Assembly (NCBI RefSeq): GCF_031885415.1
Contig: NZ_CP116871.1
Span: forward strand, 1,178,001 to 1,242,000
Direction: 5' to 3'
Origin: Microbacterium forte
GTDB lineage: Bacteria > Actinomycetota > Actinomycetes > Actinomycetales > Microbacteriaceae
Length of the DNA stretch: 64,000 nucleotides
In this document: piece after piece, positions 1-8,133 of the stretch
How the letters are laid out: each line of letters starts with the position of its first letter
Numbering within the stretch: position 1 is the first letter of the stretch
The notes under the pieces: generated by a model
Told to the model about the DNA's origin: nothing
The model's input: the letters and a program-made list of their open reading frames with translations, nothing else
Databases searched by the model: none
Translations under genes and position numbers: made by a program

Positions 1-559
1 ACAGGATCACGAAGTGCGAGATGAGCAGAACCGTCGACACCAGCAGGTATGTGAGCCCCCAGTTCGCGGCCGCCCGAGCGTTCTCGCCGGCCACGCCTCC
101 GAAGCGACGCGATGTCCCGCCGCTGACGGCCATGGCGATCCCCGATGCGAGTCCGCCGACGAACGGGAACGGGATCAGGATCAGAAGGCCGAGAGCCCAT
201 GGAAGAAGCCCGCGCGGCGGTACCGCTGCGGGATAGGTCCCCGCGGGGTAGCCCTGTGCCGGATAGCCGGGTGCCGGATGCCCCTGGGAAGGAGGCATCT
301 GCGGCGGGGCGTAGCCGACGGGCTGCTGAGGCGCCGGAGCCTGGCCGGGAGCGGCGGGCGGCGCGTACCCCGGTGACTGCGACGCGGGCTGCTGCGCATA
401 TCCCGGAGGCTGCGGCGGCGCGTAGCCGTACACAGGCGCCGGTGCAATCGGGCCCTGCGCGGGAGGCGCGGAAGGCACGGGAGGCACGGGAGGCACGGGA
501 GGTACTGCGGGGTGTGCGGGTGTCGCCGACGGGTCGGACGCGCGGTCTGCGTCGGACAT
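1..559 (-). CDS. Proline-rich DUF4870-type membrane protein (C-terminus outside window)
   Basis: The frame opens with ATG at 559 and runs off the left edge, so only the first 186 residues are visible. Residues 1-115 are a cytoplasmic low-complexity tail rich in Pro, Ala, Gly, Gln and Tyr (repeated PPV and GYAPP units). A hydrophobic hairpin then begins at LLPWALGLLIL, with ENARAAANWGLTY between the visible helices; that Asn-containing stretch is typical of DUF4870 (Tic20-like) proteins. The function of the family is unknown. The start codon shares one base with the stop of the upstream stress-protein gene, so the two are translationally coupled. The family call rests on the visible part only. 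Confidence 0.7.
   Translation of the reverse strand, partial: MSDADRASDPSATPAHPAVPPVPPVPPVPSAPPAQGPIAPAPVYGYAPPQPPGYAQQPASQSPGYAPPAAPGQAPAPQQPVGYAPPQMPPSQGHPAPGYPAQGYPAGTYPAAVPPRGLLPWALGLLILIPFPFVGGLASGIAMAVSGGTSRRFGGVAGENARAAANWGLTYLLVSTVLLISHFVIL
474..500. repeat. Three perfect tandem copies of a 9-bp unit
   Basis: The unit GGCACGGGA is repeated head to tail three times. It lies inside the proline-rich region of the DUF4870-type gene and encodes its Pro-Pro-Val repeats on the reverse strand. The 9-bp period keeps the frame, so slippage here would lengthen or shorten the proline tail. Confidence 0.85.
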
Positions 560-1317
560 CAGACGGTTCCCGCCGAGGTGGGCGGGAGGCCGGGCTTGCC
601 GGGGTCGGGCGTGTCGATCGGCGGTGCGGCCGGCGGTGCGGCCGGATCTGCGGGGCGCGGCGGAACAGTCGGCTCTTCGGGAGCGGCTTCAGGTCCACCG
701 AGCGGCGGGGTCGGGCCGGGAGTCGGGTCCTCTGGCGAGACGGGAGGCGCTGCCGGAGGCGCAGGCGCAGGAGCGGGCTGGCCACCCGGAGCGATGCGCT
801 CGCCGTACCTCGGCGGCTCGTCCAGATCGACGGGCGCACGCACCGGTGCAGGCTTGGCCGCCCCCAGGGCGAGACGCGCCTTCGCGAGTGACGTGGCCTG
901 CACCCGCACCTCGTAATGGTCTGCGGCGAACTGCGTGACGCTCGCGAAGTCGCGGCGTCGGCGCACGATCGCATAGGTGACGAGGCTGAGGAGCATTCCG
1001 AGCGCGACGCCGATGAAGACGAACCCGACGAAGAGCTGGATCGGCACCTCGGGGTTGCCGATCACGAGGATCGCGGAGAGGAAGAGACCGATGAGCACGC
1101 CGTTGATGGCCCCCGATCGTGCCGCGGCGGCATAGCCGAGTCGCCCCGTGATGCGCTCGACCGTCCGGACGCTCTGCCCGATGATCGCGATGTCTCGGGC
1201 CGGCACCTCCTGGGCGATCAGTTTCGACACCGTCTTCTGGGCGCCTTCGTAATCGCGGGTGGAGGCGACGATCTCGCCCTCATCGCGGCTGTCGGCTGGA
1301 CGGTTCAGCATGCTCAT
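559..1317 (-). CDS. General stress protein 17M-like membrane protein with proline-rich tail
   Basis: 252 residues. The N-terminal 60 residues (VASTRDYEGAQKTVSKL and following) match the YflT/general stress protein 17M-like domain of actinobacterial membrane proteins. Two transmembrane helices follow (about 70-90 and 95-118), then a cytoplasmic region and a C-terminal tail of about 80 residues rich in Pro and Ala. The in-frame ATG at 1317 is chosen; a second ATG lies two codons later. The gene overlaps the next reverse gene by one base. Its role is inferred only from the family: a membrane protein induced by or linked to stress. The open frame continues far upstream, but that part is antisense to the MgtE_N gene and lacks family similarity. 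Confidence 0.7.
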   Translation of the reverse strand: MSMLNRPADSRDEGEIVASTRDYEGAQKTVSKLIAQEVPARDIAIIGQSVRTVERITGRLGYAAAARSGAINGVLIGLFLSAILVIGNPEVPIQLFVGFVFIGVALGMLLSLVTYAIVRRRRDFASVTQFAADHYEVRVQATSLAKARLALGAAKPAPVRAPVDLDEPPRYGERIAPGGQPAPAPAPPAAPPVSPEDPTPGPTPPLGGPEAAPEEPTVPPRPADPAAPPAAPPIDTPDPGKPGLPPTSAGTV

Positions 1318-1404
1318 CCCGCCATTGTTCCATGCCTTGTGGTGACAGGGCCGGGAGTGTGTCGTGCTGCGGCCCCGCGGGGGCCGCGGGAGGGCCCTGC
1401 GCAC

Positions 1405-1416
1405 TACGCTGGACGA
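1405..1416 (+). promoter_or_regulatory. Leaderless -10 promoter element
   Basis: TACGCT at 1405-1410 is followed by six bases and the GTG of the MgtE_N/CBS gene. There is no usable Shine-Dalgarno, so transcription probably starts at the initiation codon. Confidence 0.65.
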
Positions 1417-2682
1417 GTGAGCACACAACGGGTATTCGCCGCGCGCCTGGCAGGCTGCGCCGTCTTCGATCCCGTCGGCGACCGGCTCGGCAAAGTCCGA
1501 GATGTCGTCATCGTGTACCGAAGTACGGCTGCTCCGCGTGTCATCGGCCTCGTCGTCGAGATCCCCGGGCGACGACACGTCTTCCTGTCGATAGGACGAG
1601 TGACGTCGATCCGTGCAGGCCAGGTCATCAGCACCGGACTCATCAACGTGCGCCGCTTCTCGCCGCGCGCCGGAGAGGTGCGGGTTCTCGCAGAGCTCTT
1701 GGGTCGACGGGTCAGCCTCGTCGACGGCACCGGCACTGCTGTCATCGAAGACGTCGCCATCGAGCCGAACCGCCTGGGCGAGTGGGCCGTCAGCCAGCTC
1801 TTCCTCCGTCGCCCGAAGACCAGCGCCTCGCCGTTCGCCAAGGGCCCGACGACGTTCGCCGCCTGGAACGAGGTCACCGAGCAGCACTCCCCCGGCGAGT
1901 CCCAATCGGCCGAGCAGCTCGTCGCCTCCTACTCCGAGCTGCACGCCGCCGACCTCGCGAACACCCTGCTCGATCTGCCGCAGCAGCGCATGATCGAGGT
2001 CGCAGAGGAGCTCTCCGACGATCGGCTCGCCGACGCCCTCGAAGAGATGCCCGAGGACGACCAGGTGCACATCCTCGACCGCCTCGGCGACGAGCGAGCC
2101 GCAGACATCCTCGACCAGATGGAGCCGGATGACGCCGCCGACCTCCTCGCCCAGCTGCCGCCCAATCGCCTCGAGCAGCTGCTCGAGCTGATGGAGCCGG
2201 AGGAGGCCGAGGACGTCAGGATGCTGCTGCGATACGGCCCTGACACCGCCGGCGGTCTCATGACGCCCGAGCCGATCATCCTCTCCGCCGATGCGACCGT
2301 CGCCGAAGCGCTGGCCCTCATCCGGCGTCACGAGCTGCACCCCGCCCTTGCTGCAGCCGTGTTCGTGACCCTGCCGCCCTTCGAGACGCCGACGGGCCGA
2401 CTGCTCGGAATGGTGCACTTCCAGAGGATGCTGCGCTACCCGCCGCACGAGCGGCTCGGCGCGATCATGGACGACAGCCTCGACCCCGTGCGCGTCACCG
2501 CATCGGCTGCGGAGGTGGCCAGGATGCTCGCGAGCTACGACCTCGTCTCGCTTCCGGTGATCGACGCCGCCCATCGTCTGGTCGGCGCCATCAGCATCGA
2601 CGACGTCCTCGACTATCTGCTGCCCGACGACTGGCGCACACATGACAGCGACGAGCCGTCGATCCCGAAGGAGGTGCGCTGA
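1417..2682 (+). CDS. MgtE N-terminal and CBS domain protein without a membrane channel
   Basis: 421 residues. Residues 1 to about 160 form a PRC-barrel-like region. Residues about 165-285 are the acidic helical MgtE_N superhelix (repeats such as DRLADALEEMPEDD and DDAADLLAQLPPNRL). A CBS pair follows at about 290-410 (LLRYGPDTAGGLMTPEPI, then LPVIDAAHRLVGAISIDDVLDYLL). In magnesium channels these domains sense Mg2+ and gate a membrane domain, but here no transmembrane domain follows. The protein is therefore soluble and probably regulates a partner, plausibly the DUF1003 membrane protein encoded next with a one-base stop-start overlap. The GTG start is supported by a leaderless-type promoter. 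Mycobacteria have a similar gene pair near mrp. The domain call is firm; the role is inferred. Confidence 0.85.
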   Translation: MSTQRVFAARLAGCAVFDPVGDRLGKVRDVVIVYRSTAAPRVIGLVVEIPGRRHVFLSIGRVTSIRAGQVISTGLINVRRFSPRAGEVRVLAELLGRRVSLVDGTGTAVIEDVAIEPNRLGEWAVSQLFLRRPKTSASPFAKGPTTFAAWNEVTEQHSPGESQSAEQLVASYSELHAADLANTLLDLPQQRMIEVAEELSDDRLADALEEMPEDDQVHILDRLGDERAADILDQMEPDDAADLLAQLPPNRLEQLLELMEPEEAEDVRMLLRYGPDTAGGLMTPEPIILSADATVAEALALIRRHELHPALAAAVFVTLPPFETPTGRLLGMVHFQRMLRYPPHERLGAIMDDSLDPVRVTASAAEVARMLASYDLVSLPVIDAAHRLVGAISIDDVLDYLLPDDWRTHDSDEPSIPKEVR

Positions 2683-3227
2683 TGCCCCGCTCCCGCTCGC
2701 GCTCCCCTCAGCTCGACGCCCCTCTGGGCCGCGGCACCCCTCGGCAGCGGCCGACATCGCGTGACCGCTTCGGCCGCTTCACCGAATGGGTCGCCCGTGC
2801 CATGGGCACCCCGGCGTTCCTGCTCATCCTCACCCTGTTCTGTGTGCTCTGGATCTGCTGGAACACCCTGCTGCCCGACCACCTGCGCTTCGACGATGCC
2901 GCGCTCGGCTTCACGGCCCTCACCCTCATGCTCTCGCTGCAGGCGTCGTACGCGGCCCCCCTGATCCTCCTCGCGCAGAACCGCCAGGACGACCGCGACC
3001 GCGTGCAGATCGAGCAGGATCGCCAGCGTGCCGAGCGCAACCTCGCCGACACGGAGTACCTGGCCCGAGAGATCGTCGCGCTGCGGATGTCGCTCGAAGA
3101 GCGCAACAACCAGGTCGTGACCCGGGATGTGCTGCGCCACGAGCTCAAGTCGCTGCTCGCCGAGCTCGGCGAGCAGGACGACGAGCCGACCGAGCGACGC
3201 CCCCGCGGCCGCTCCACATCATCATGA
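2682..3227 (+). CDS. DUF1003 family membrane protein
   Basis: 181 residues with two transmembrane helices (about 43-62 and 75-97). The motif ASYAAPLILLAQNRQ followed by charged DDRDR is the signature of DUF1003. The C-terminal third is a charged, probably coiled-coil cytoplasmic region (QIEQDRQRAERNLADTEYLARE). The start overlaps the upstream stop (TGATG), and an AAGGAGG-like ribosome site lies in the end of the MgtE_N gene. The next gene, mrp, overlaps by four bases. The biochemical function of the family is unknown. Its fixed coupling to the MgtE_N/CBS protein suggests a two-part membrane complex regulated by Mg2+ or a nucleotide. Confidence 0.88.
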   Translation: MPRSRSRSPQLDAPLGRGTPRQRPTSRDRFGRFTEWVARAMGTPAFLLILTLFCVLWICWNTLLPDHLRFDDAALGFTALTLMLSLQASYAAPLILLAQNRQDDRDRVQIEQDRQRAERNLADTEYLAREIVALRMSLEERNNQVVTRDVLRHELKSLLAELGEQDDEPTERRPRGRSTSS

Positions 3228-4342
3228 GCTCAGCCGACTCCGTCCGAGCGGCCGTCGCCGCTGTCACCGACCCCGAGCTTCGCAGACCCATCGGCGATCT
3301 CGACATGGTCAGGGAGATCAGTGTCGATGGAGCACACGCGCACGTCGCGATCGTGCTCACGATCGTGGGCTGTCCCGCAGCGGCTCGCATCGAAACCGAT
3401 GTCCGCGCCGCGGCCGCTTCGGTGCCCGGCATCGCCGAGGTGGACGTCGAGGTCGGCGTGATGACGCCGTCAGAGCGCAAAGCGCTCACCGAGAAGCTGC
3501 GCGACGGGCGGCCTCCTCGCCAGATGCCCTTCGGCCCGGACTCACTCACACGGGTGATCCTCGTCTCGAGTGGCAAGGGCGGCGTGGGCAAGTCCACTGT
3601 GACGGCGAATCTCGCGGTGGCGCTCGCGGCTCAGGGCCTCTCGGTCGGCCTCGTCGACGCCGATGTGCACGGCTTCTCGATCCCGGGCCTCCTCGGCATC
3701 CCTGCGGGAACACAGCCCACGCGCATCGACGACCTCATGCTCCCGCCCGTCGCCCATGGCGTGAAGACCATCTCGATCGGCATGTTCCTCCGCGACGGGG
3801 AGGCTGTGGTCGCCTGGCGCGGACCGATGCTGCACCGCACCGTGCAGCAGTTCCTGACAGACGTGTTCTTCGGCGATCTCGACATCCTGCTCATCGACAT
3901 GCCTCCTGGCACCGGTGACATCGCCATCTCGATCGGGCAGCTGCTGCCCCACGCCGAGGTGCTGGTCGTCACGACGCCGCAGGCGGCAGCATCCGACGTG
4001 GCGATCCGCAGCGGGCTGGTCGCTCGCCAGACCGGGCAGCGGGTGATCGGGGTGGTCGAGAACATGGGAGCCCTCACCCTTCCGGACGGCACCGTCGTCG
4101 ATCTGTTCGGTTCAGGAGGCGGTGCAGCCGTGGCCAGTGCGCTGTCGGAGACGCAGTCCGTGCCGCTGCTGGCATCGATCCCCCTCAGTCCCGCGCTGCG
4201 TACGGGAGGCGACGAAGGGGTGCCCGTGGTGCTCAGCGCCCCCGACGATGCGGCGGCCGTCGCGATCCGCGAGCTCGCAGGTTCCCTCGCCACTCAGGGG
4301 CGCGGCCTCGCCGGTCGTTCGCTCCCGATGACCCTGGGCTGA
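3224..4342 (+). CDS. mrp: Mrp/NBP35 family P-loop ATPase, Fe-S cluster carrier
   Basis: 372 residues. Residues 1-80 form a MIP18/DUF59 domain (TDPELRRPIGDLDMV). The ATPase domain carries the deviant Walker A GKGGVGKST at 117-125, the switch VDADVHG around 145 and the Walker B-like LLIDMPPGTGD. Family members load [4Fe-4S] clusters onto targets in the cytoplasm. The usual C-terminal CPxC cluster-binding motif is missing: the place after VVENMG has no cysteine, and Cys50 in the DUF59 domain is the only one visible. I believe this is common in Actinobacteria, so cluster chemistry may differ or require a partner. The gene is translationally coupled to DUF1003 by an ATGA overlap. Confidence 0.92.
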   Translation: MSSADSVRAAVAAVTDPELRRPIGDLDMVREISVDGAHAHVAIVLTIVGCPAAARIETDVRAAAASVPGIAEVDVEVGVMTPSERKALTEKLRDGRPPRQMPFGPDSLTRVILVSSGKGGVGKSTVTANLAVALAAQGLSVGLVDADVHGFSIPGLLGIPAGTQPTRIDDLMLPPVAHGVKTISIGMFLRDGEAVVAWRGPMLHRTVQQFLTDVFFGDLDILLIDMPPGTGDIAISIGQLLPHAEVLVVTTPQAAASDVAIRSGLVARQTGQRVIGVVENMGALTLPDGTVVDLFGSGGGAAVASALSETQSVPLLASIPLSPALRTGGDEGVPVVLSAPDDAAAVAIRELAGSLATQGRGLAGRSLPMTLG

Positions 4343-4349
4343 GACGATC

Positions 4350-4823
4350 GTGGCTCTCACCGTCGACGAACGGCTGCTTCGGGGCATGGCACGCGACGCC
4401 GCGATCTACGCCCTCACCCGCCCCGTCGCGATCGTGATGTGGATCGCCCTCGTCGCGGCATTCGTCGTCAGCATCCTCAACCTGACCGCCGTGCGTGGCA
4501 CCCAGGGGCTGGCGGGTCTGCTGCCCGTCGCGAGCATCGCCCTCATGGTCTACGCGGTCGTCATGACTGTCGTCGGCGCCAGACGCGCCGTTCGGGCCGC
4601 CACCCCTCCCGGCAGCGCGGTGTGGCTTCGGCTCGATGACACCGCTCTGCACGTCGGCGCTGGCAGTCGGTCGTCGGACATCTCGTACAGCACCTTCCAG
4701 AGCGTTCGTGCCGGCAGGCATGCCGTGCTCTTCAAGCTTCGAGGCGCGTCTGCGATCACGGCGATCCCCCGTGCGCTGCTGTCCGATGACGACATCGCGA
4801 CTCTCCGGGCCAGGATCGGCTGA
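4350..4823 (+). CDS. Small membrane protein with YcxB-like C-terminal domain
   Basis: 157 residues. Two hydrophobic helices (about 26-48 and 55-78) are followed by a soluble region (VWLRLDDTALHVGAGSRSS and following) that resembles the bacterial PH-like YcxB domain. The GTG start lies seven bases after the mrp stop, so the gene is the distal member of the same operon. No catalytic motif is visible. The function is unknown. Confidence 0.65.
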   Translation: MALTVDERLLRGMARDAAIYALTRPVAIVMWIALVAAFVVSILNLTAVRGTQGLAGLLPVASIALMVYAVVMTVVGARRAVRAATPPGSAVWLRLDDTALHVGAGSRSSDISYSTFQSVRAGRHAVLFKLRGASAITAIPRALLSDDDIATLRARIG

Positions 4824-4829
4824 CCGCGA

Positions 4830-5447
4830 TCAGGTCTGGGGCGGCCTCGGAACGCGGCGGGTGATCAGGCGCCTCAGCAGGATCACCAGAGGAAGAAGCA
4901 CCGCGAGGGGTGGACACATCACCGCTCCGAGAGCAAGCAGAGTCCCCACCGGGTAGTCGTTGCCGCCGGTGCGGCCCAGTCCGATGCTGCCGTCACCGAT
5001 CGAGTCGCCGGCGACGAGGAATCGCCCGTCGTACGTGTCGAGCGAATCCCGGCAGTCCACCAGGTGAGTGCCCGCCTCGGCCGCGGTGAACTGGGCGGAC
5101 TGCACGAACCCGGTCCGCGGCGTCATCCACCACAGCACATCGTCCCAGCTCACCGCGGATGGGCCCTGCTGCGGACGCTCGGCGCCGTCCGGCCCGATGA
5201 CGCTGCAATCCATGGTGCCGAGCGTGGCGGAGATCCCGCTGGTCCAGATCCCGACCCGAGCCCCGGGGTCGAGGTCGACCGTCATCGTCTGCCCGATCGG
5301 GAGATCCTCGGCGCTCTCGATCGACCGCACGATCGGCAGCACCCAGAGCGCCCAGATGAGGACTCCGGTCACGGCGCAGATCGCGGCGGCGAAGAACGCC
5401 ATCCGGTCTCTGGTCCGAAGCCGACTCTCGTCGACCGTCCGCGTCAC
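4830..5447 (-). CDS. Hypothetical two-helix membrane protein with extracytoplasmic domain
   Basis: 205 residues. One helix near the N-terminus (about 16-38) and one near the C-terminus (about 168-192) flank an extracytoplasmic domain of roughly 125 residues. That domain has two cysteines (in TMDCSVIG and LVDCRDSL) that could form a disulfide. The C-terminus is basic (RRLITRRVPRPPQT), consistent with an inside location. The gene overlaps tatB by four bases (ATGA), so the two are cotranscribed. I do not recognise the family. Confidence 0.65.
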   Translation of the reverse strand: MTRTVDESRLRTRDRMAFFAAAICAVTGVLIWALWVLPIVRSIESAEDLPIGQTMTVDLDPGARVGIWTSGISATLGTMDCSVIGPDGAERPQQGPSAVSWDDVLWWMTPRTGFVQSAQFTAAEAGTHLVDCRDSLDTYDGRFLVAGDSIGDGSIGLGRTGGNDYPVGTLLALGAVMCPPLAVLLPLVILLRRLITRRVPRPPQT

Positions 5448-5830
5448 GTGGCTTCGGGATCGAACGGGGGCGGACTCGCGACCGAGAACTCCGGTCGCAC
5501 CCTCGGCGTTCGCACCGGCTTCACCGTCGGCTCTGCGACGACCGCCTCGGCTCTGGCGGGCCCGGGCGCCGCGTCGTCTTCGAAGAGAGCGTCGCGGATG
5601 ATGCGTCTGGGGTCGTACTGCCGAGGGTCGAGCTTGCGCCAGTCGACGTCATCGATGTCGGGGCCCATCTCGTCGCGGACGCGCGATTTGGTGTCACGGA
5701 GGAACTCGCCGGCACGCCGAGCGAGCTTCGCGACGCTCTCGGCGTAGCGGGGCAGCCGCTCCGGTCCGATGAGCAGCGCAGCGATCAGACCGATGAGCAG
5801 CAGCTTCTCGAAGGTGATCCCGAACTGCAT
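5444..5830 (-). CDS. tatB: Sec-independent protein translocase subunit TatB
   Basis: 128 residues. One N-terminal transmembrane helix (about 8-22) is followed directly by GPERLPRYAESVAKLARR, the hinge and amphipathic helix typical of TatA/TatB proteins. A charged, proline-rich cytoplasmic tail follows. TatB recognises twin-arginine substrates with TatC in the cytoplasmic membrane. The length and the ERLPR hinge favour TatB over TatA, and the position near mrp matches the mycobacterial tatB neighbourhood. ATG 5830 is preceded by a leaderless-type TAGCCT promoter element. Confidence 0.9.
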   Translation of the reverse strand: MQFGITFEKLLLIGLIAALLIGPERLPRYAESVAKLARRAGEFLRDTKSRVRDEMGPDIDDVDWRKLDPRQYDPRRIIRDALFEDDAAPGPARAEAVVAEPTVKPVRTPRVRPEFSVASPPPFDPEAT

Positions 5831-5842
5831 GTGTCCAGGCTA
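5831..5842 (-). promoter_or_regulatory. Leaderless -10 promoter element
   Basis: On the reverse strand TAGCCT (5842-5837) lies exactly six bases before the ATG of tatB. No Shine-Dalgarno is present. Confidence 0.65.
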
Positions 5843-5878
5843 CCGCCGCGCCTGCCGTTGTGCCGCGCACCGAGCGCA

Positions 5879-5912
5879 TACGCTGGGAGAACACATATCT
5901 CAGTCGGGAGAA
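5879..5912 (+). promoter_or_regulatory. -10 element and ribosome site of the O-methyltransferase gene
   Basis: TACGCT at 5879-5884 would give a transcript start near 5891 and a leader of about 30 bases. GGGAGAA at 5906-5912 is a ribosome site seven bases before ATG 5920. This gene is therefore led, unlike its divergent neighbour tatB. Confidence 0.55.
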
Positions 5913-5919
5913 TCAGTCA

Positions 5920-6555
5920 ATGAGCGAGAACGATGCGAACGCACGTTTCATCCGCGAGTCGATCGTGGAGCCTTCGCCGATCGCCCGCGCGCGTGCGCAC
6001 GCCATCGAACTCGGCGCTTCGCCGATCAGCGCGGCCGTCGGCTCGCAGATCGCGGTGCTCGCCGCCGCGACAGGTGCCAGGTCGATCGTCGAGATCGGCA
6101 CCGGAGCCGGTGTCTCGGGCCTCTGGCTGCTGCGAGGGGCGCCGCAGGCCGTACTGACCTCGATCGACAACGAACCGGAGCATCTGGCCGCGGCTCGTCA
6201 GGCGTTCTCCGACGCTCGGGTCGCCCCGACGAAGGCTCGATTCATCACCGGTCGCGCCGCCGATGTGCTGCCGCGCATGAACGAAGCGTCCTATGACATC
6301 GTGCTCGTCGATGCGGACCCCGAGAACGTCATCGACTACGTCGAGCACGGGCTGCGGTTGGTGCGCACCGGCGGGATGGTCCTGGTCCCCCGGATTCTCG
6401 GTGGCGGCCGCGTGGCCGACCCCGTGCAGCGTGACGAGGTGACCTCGGCCTATCGCTCGCTCGTGCAGGAGACCCAGGAGTCCTCAGCGGTGCTCGCGAC
6501 CGTCTCGAGCTCCGGTGAAGGCCTGCTGCAGCTGATCAGCGTCGGTGAGGGCTGA
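5920..6555 (+). CDS. SAM-dependent O-methyltransferase (class I, family 3 type)
   Basis: 211 residues. The SAM-binding motif I is VEIGTGAGVSG at 57-67; SIDNEPEH (acidic residue at the end of beta 2) and YDIVLVDADPENVIDYVEH (motif II) follow, as in caffeoyl-CoA-type O-methyltransferases. These enzymes transfer a methyl group from SAM to hydroxyls of small molecules; the substrate is unknown. The ATG at 5920 has a good ribosome site. In M. tuberculosis an O-methyltransferase also lies near tatB, so this is probably the orthologous position. A strong hairpin terminator follows the gene. Confidence 0.88.
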   Translation: MSENDANARFIRESIVEPSPIARARAHAIELGASPISAAVGSQIAVLAAATGARSIVEIGTGAGVSGLWLLRGAPQAVLTSIDNEPEHLAAARQAFSDARVAPTKARFITGRAADVLPRMNEASYDIVLVDADPENVIDYVEHGLRLVRTGGMVLVPRILGGGRVADPVQRDEVTSAYRSLVQETQESSAVLATVSSSGEGLLQLISVGEG

Positions 6556-6578
6556 GCCGACGACACCCCGCACAGACG

Positions 6579-6615
6579 GAAGAGGGCGACGGATCGATGA
6601 TCCGTCGCCCTCTTC
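6579..6615. terminator. Bidirectional terminator hairpin
   Basis: A perfect 17-bp inverted repeat (6579-6595 and 6599-6615) with a 3-base loop lies between the convergent O-methyltransferase and DUF3117 genes. It can end transcription from both sides, although no long U tract follows on either strand. Confidence 0.85.
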
Positions 6616-6645
6616 GTGAATCCGCGTGCGCGAATTCGAGTTCTC

Positions 6646-6819
6646 TCAGGCGGGCTTCACGACGGCTGCCAGCACGTCGTGGAGTTCCTTCGCCTCTGCG
6701 TCGTTCACGGAGACGACCAGACGGCCGCCTCCTTCGAGCGGGACGCGCACGATGATGAGTCGTCCTTCTTTTACGGCCTCCATGGGTCCGTCTCCGGTCC
6801 TCGGCTTCATCGCTGCCAT
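6646..6819 (-). CDS. DUF3117 small actinobacterial protein
   Basis: 57 residues, read directly from the reverse strand between 6819 (ATG) and the TGA at 6646. The protein begins MAAMKPRTGDGPMEAVKEG and contains VRVPLEGGGRLVV, both diagnostic of DUF3117, a small protein almost universal in Actinobacteria. AAAGGAG lies seven to eight bases before the start. A -10-like TAAACT at 6858-6853 gives a leader of about 30 bases. No biochemical function can be read from the sequence. In M. tuberculosis the homologue, as I recall, also lies near dapE. Confidence 0.95.
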   Translation of the reverse strand: MAAMKPRTGDGPMEAVKEGRLIIVRVPLEGGGRLVVSVNDAEAKELHDVLAAVVKPA

Positions 6820-6915
6820 CGTGGGCTCCTTTTCCTCCGGTGGTATGCGATCAGTTTATCGGGTGTTACCGGAACCTGGATGTCCCCTATGAAGAAATGC
6901 ATCAAGCCTTAACAT

Positions 6916-8133
6916 TCACGGCACCTGCCAGAACGTGTTCCCCAACGCGTAGATGTGGTAGATCCAGAGCCACTGACCCAGCAGGCAGACCGCCAGAACC
7001 CCCAGCCGCCAGACGCGCGAGCGCGGCACCGCGAGTGCTCCCCAGGCAGGACTCAACGGCAGGAGCAGCCGGAAAGTGCTCGACTGCGGGAAGAAGACGG
7101 CGAGCAGATAGAGAAGGTAGCTCGCGCTCCAGAGCCTGAGATCGGGACCGAGCGCGCGCACCTGGGGCAGATAGAGCAGAGCCGCACCTGCCGCCACGAC
7201 GAGGAGCGCCAGAGCGACGGGGCCCCACGCGCCGGGAAGCCTCCACTGGGCGAACCAGAACTGGGACGCCTGGATCCAGCCTTCGAACGGCACGAAACCC
7301 TCGACGCCGCCGACGAGCCAGTTCCTGCGCCAGGCGAGCTCGGTCGCGAGGTACGCGCCGGGGTCTCCGGTGACGATGCCCGCGATGACCTGCCACGAGA
7401 AGCCCGCGATCGTGGCGAGGGCGCCGAGCGCCACGATGTGCACGATCTCCCGCAGGGCGAGCGGGTCGTCTCGGCGGTGCCACCAGCGGAGGATGCCGTG
7501 CAGACCGAGGTAGAGCGCGAATGCGAGGATCCCCGGTCTCGTGAACGCCATCACGGGGATGAGAAGGTAGAGCCAGACGTAGTTCCTGCGCACCGTCGCG
7601 TCGAGCGCCAGGAACAGCAGGAGGAGGAACAGGGTCTCGGCGTATCCGACCTGGAACATCGCCGCGACAGGTCCGGAGGCGAAGAACACCACCGACCACA
7701 TCGTCGCCCGCGCGCCGATGCGCTCACGCAGCAGTCGGTGCAGCGCGAGGCAGGCGAAGTAACCGGCCACGAACGACAGCAGGAAAGCGCCCATCCCCCA
7801 CGAGCCGAACACGAACCCGACCGTCTTGGCGGCGAAAGCGAACACCGGCATGAACGCCCAGGCGTTCTCTGCGACCTCACCGGACTCGGTGAGGGGAAGA
7901 GAAGACGGATATCCCTCTTCGGCGACGAGCCAGTACCACTGCGCATCCCACCCGACGATGAAGTCGGCGAGCCCCGGCTCCGCCCCGAACCTCGACAGTG
8001 ACGTCGACGACGTCGCCGCCGCGATCATCATCGCGGTCGTCACAGCGCGCGCCGTGAGGTAGATCAGGGCGATCCGCAGCGCCAGCGGTGCGGCCGCCCA
8101 CCGACGGGTCGCGGTCAGCGCGAACTGAGCCAT
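6916..8133 (-). CDS. PIG-V-like integral membrane mannosyltransferase
   Basis: 405 residues with about 9-11 transmembrane helices. The motif GWDAQWYWLVAEEGY (W62-D63, W66-Y67) in the first large external loop is typical of the GPI mannosyltransferase II (PIG-V)/GT-C glycosyltransferase fold, where the Asp takes part in catalysis with a polyprenyl-phosphate-mannose donor. The likely job is mannosylation of a cell-envelope glycolipid or protein on the outer face of the membrane. The start lies 19 bases inside the end of dapE, so the two genes form one transcript. The exact acceptor is unknown. Confidence 0.78.
   Translation of the reverse strand: MAQFALTATRRWAAAPLALRIALIYLTARAVTTAMMIAAATSSTSLSRFGAEPGLADFIVGWDAQWYWLVAEEGYPSSLPLTESGEVAENAWAFMPVFAFAAKTVGFVFGSWGMGAFLLSFVAGYFACLALHRLLRERIGARATMWSVVFFASGPVAAMFQVGYAETLFLLLLFLALDATVRRNYVWLYLLIPVMAFTRPGILAFALYLGLHGILRWWHRRDDPLALREIVHIVALGALATIAGFSWQVIAGIVTGDPGAYLATELAWRRNWLVGGVEGFVPFEGWIQASQFWFAQWRLPGAWGPVALALLVVAAGAALLYLPQVRALGPDLRLWSASYLLYLLAVFFPQSSTFRLLLPLSPAWGALAVPRSRVWRLGVLAVCLLGQWLWIYHIYALGNTFWQVP

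Noticed and set aside
474..500. The 9-bp tandem repeat as a mobile or CRISPR-like element
   Set aside because: It is in frame and encodes Pro-rich repeats of the membrane protein tail, a common slippage product.
1318..2757. Continuation of the reverse stress-protein frame into a 732-residue open frame
   Set aside because: The extra part is exactly antisense to the MgtE_N/CBS gene, has no family similarity and is a GC-rich codon shadow.
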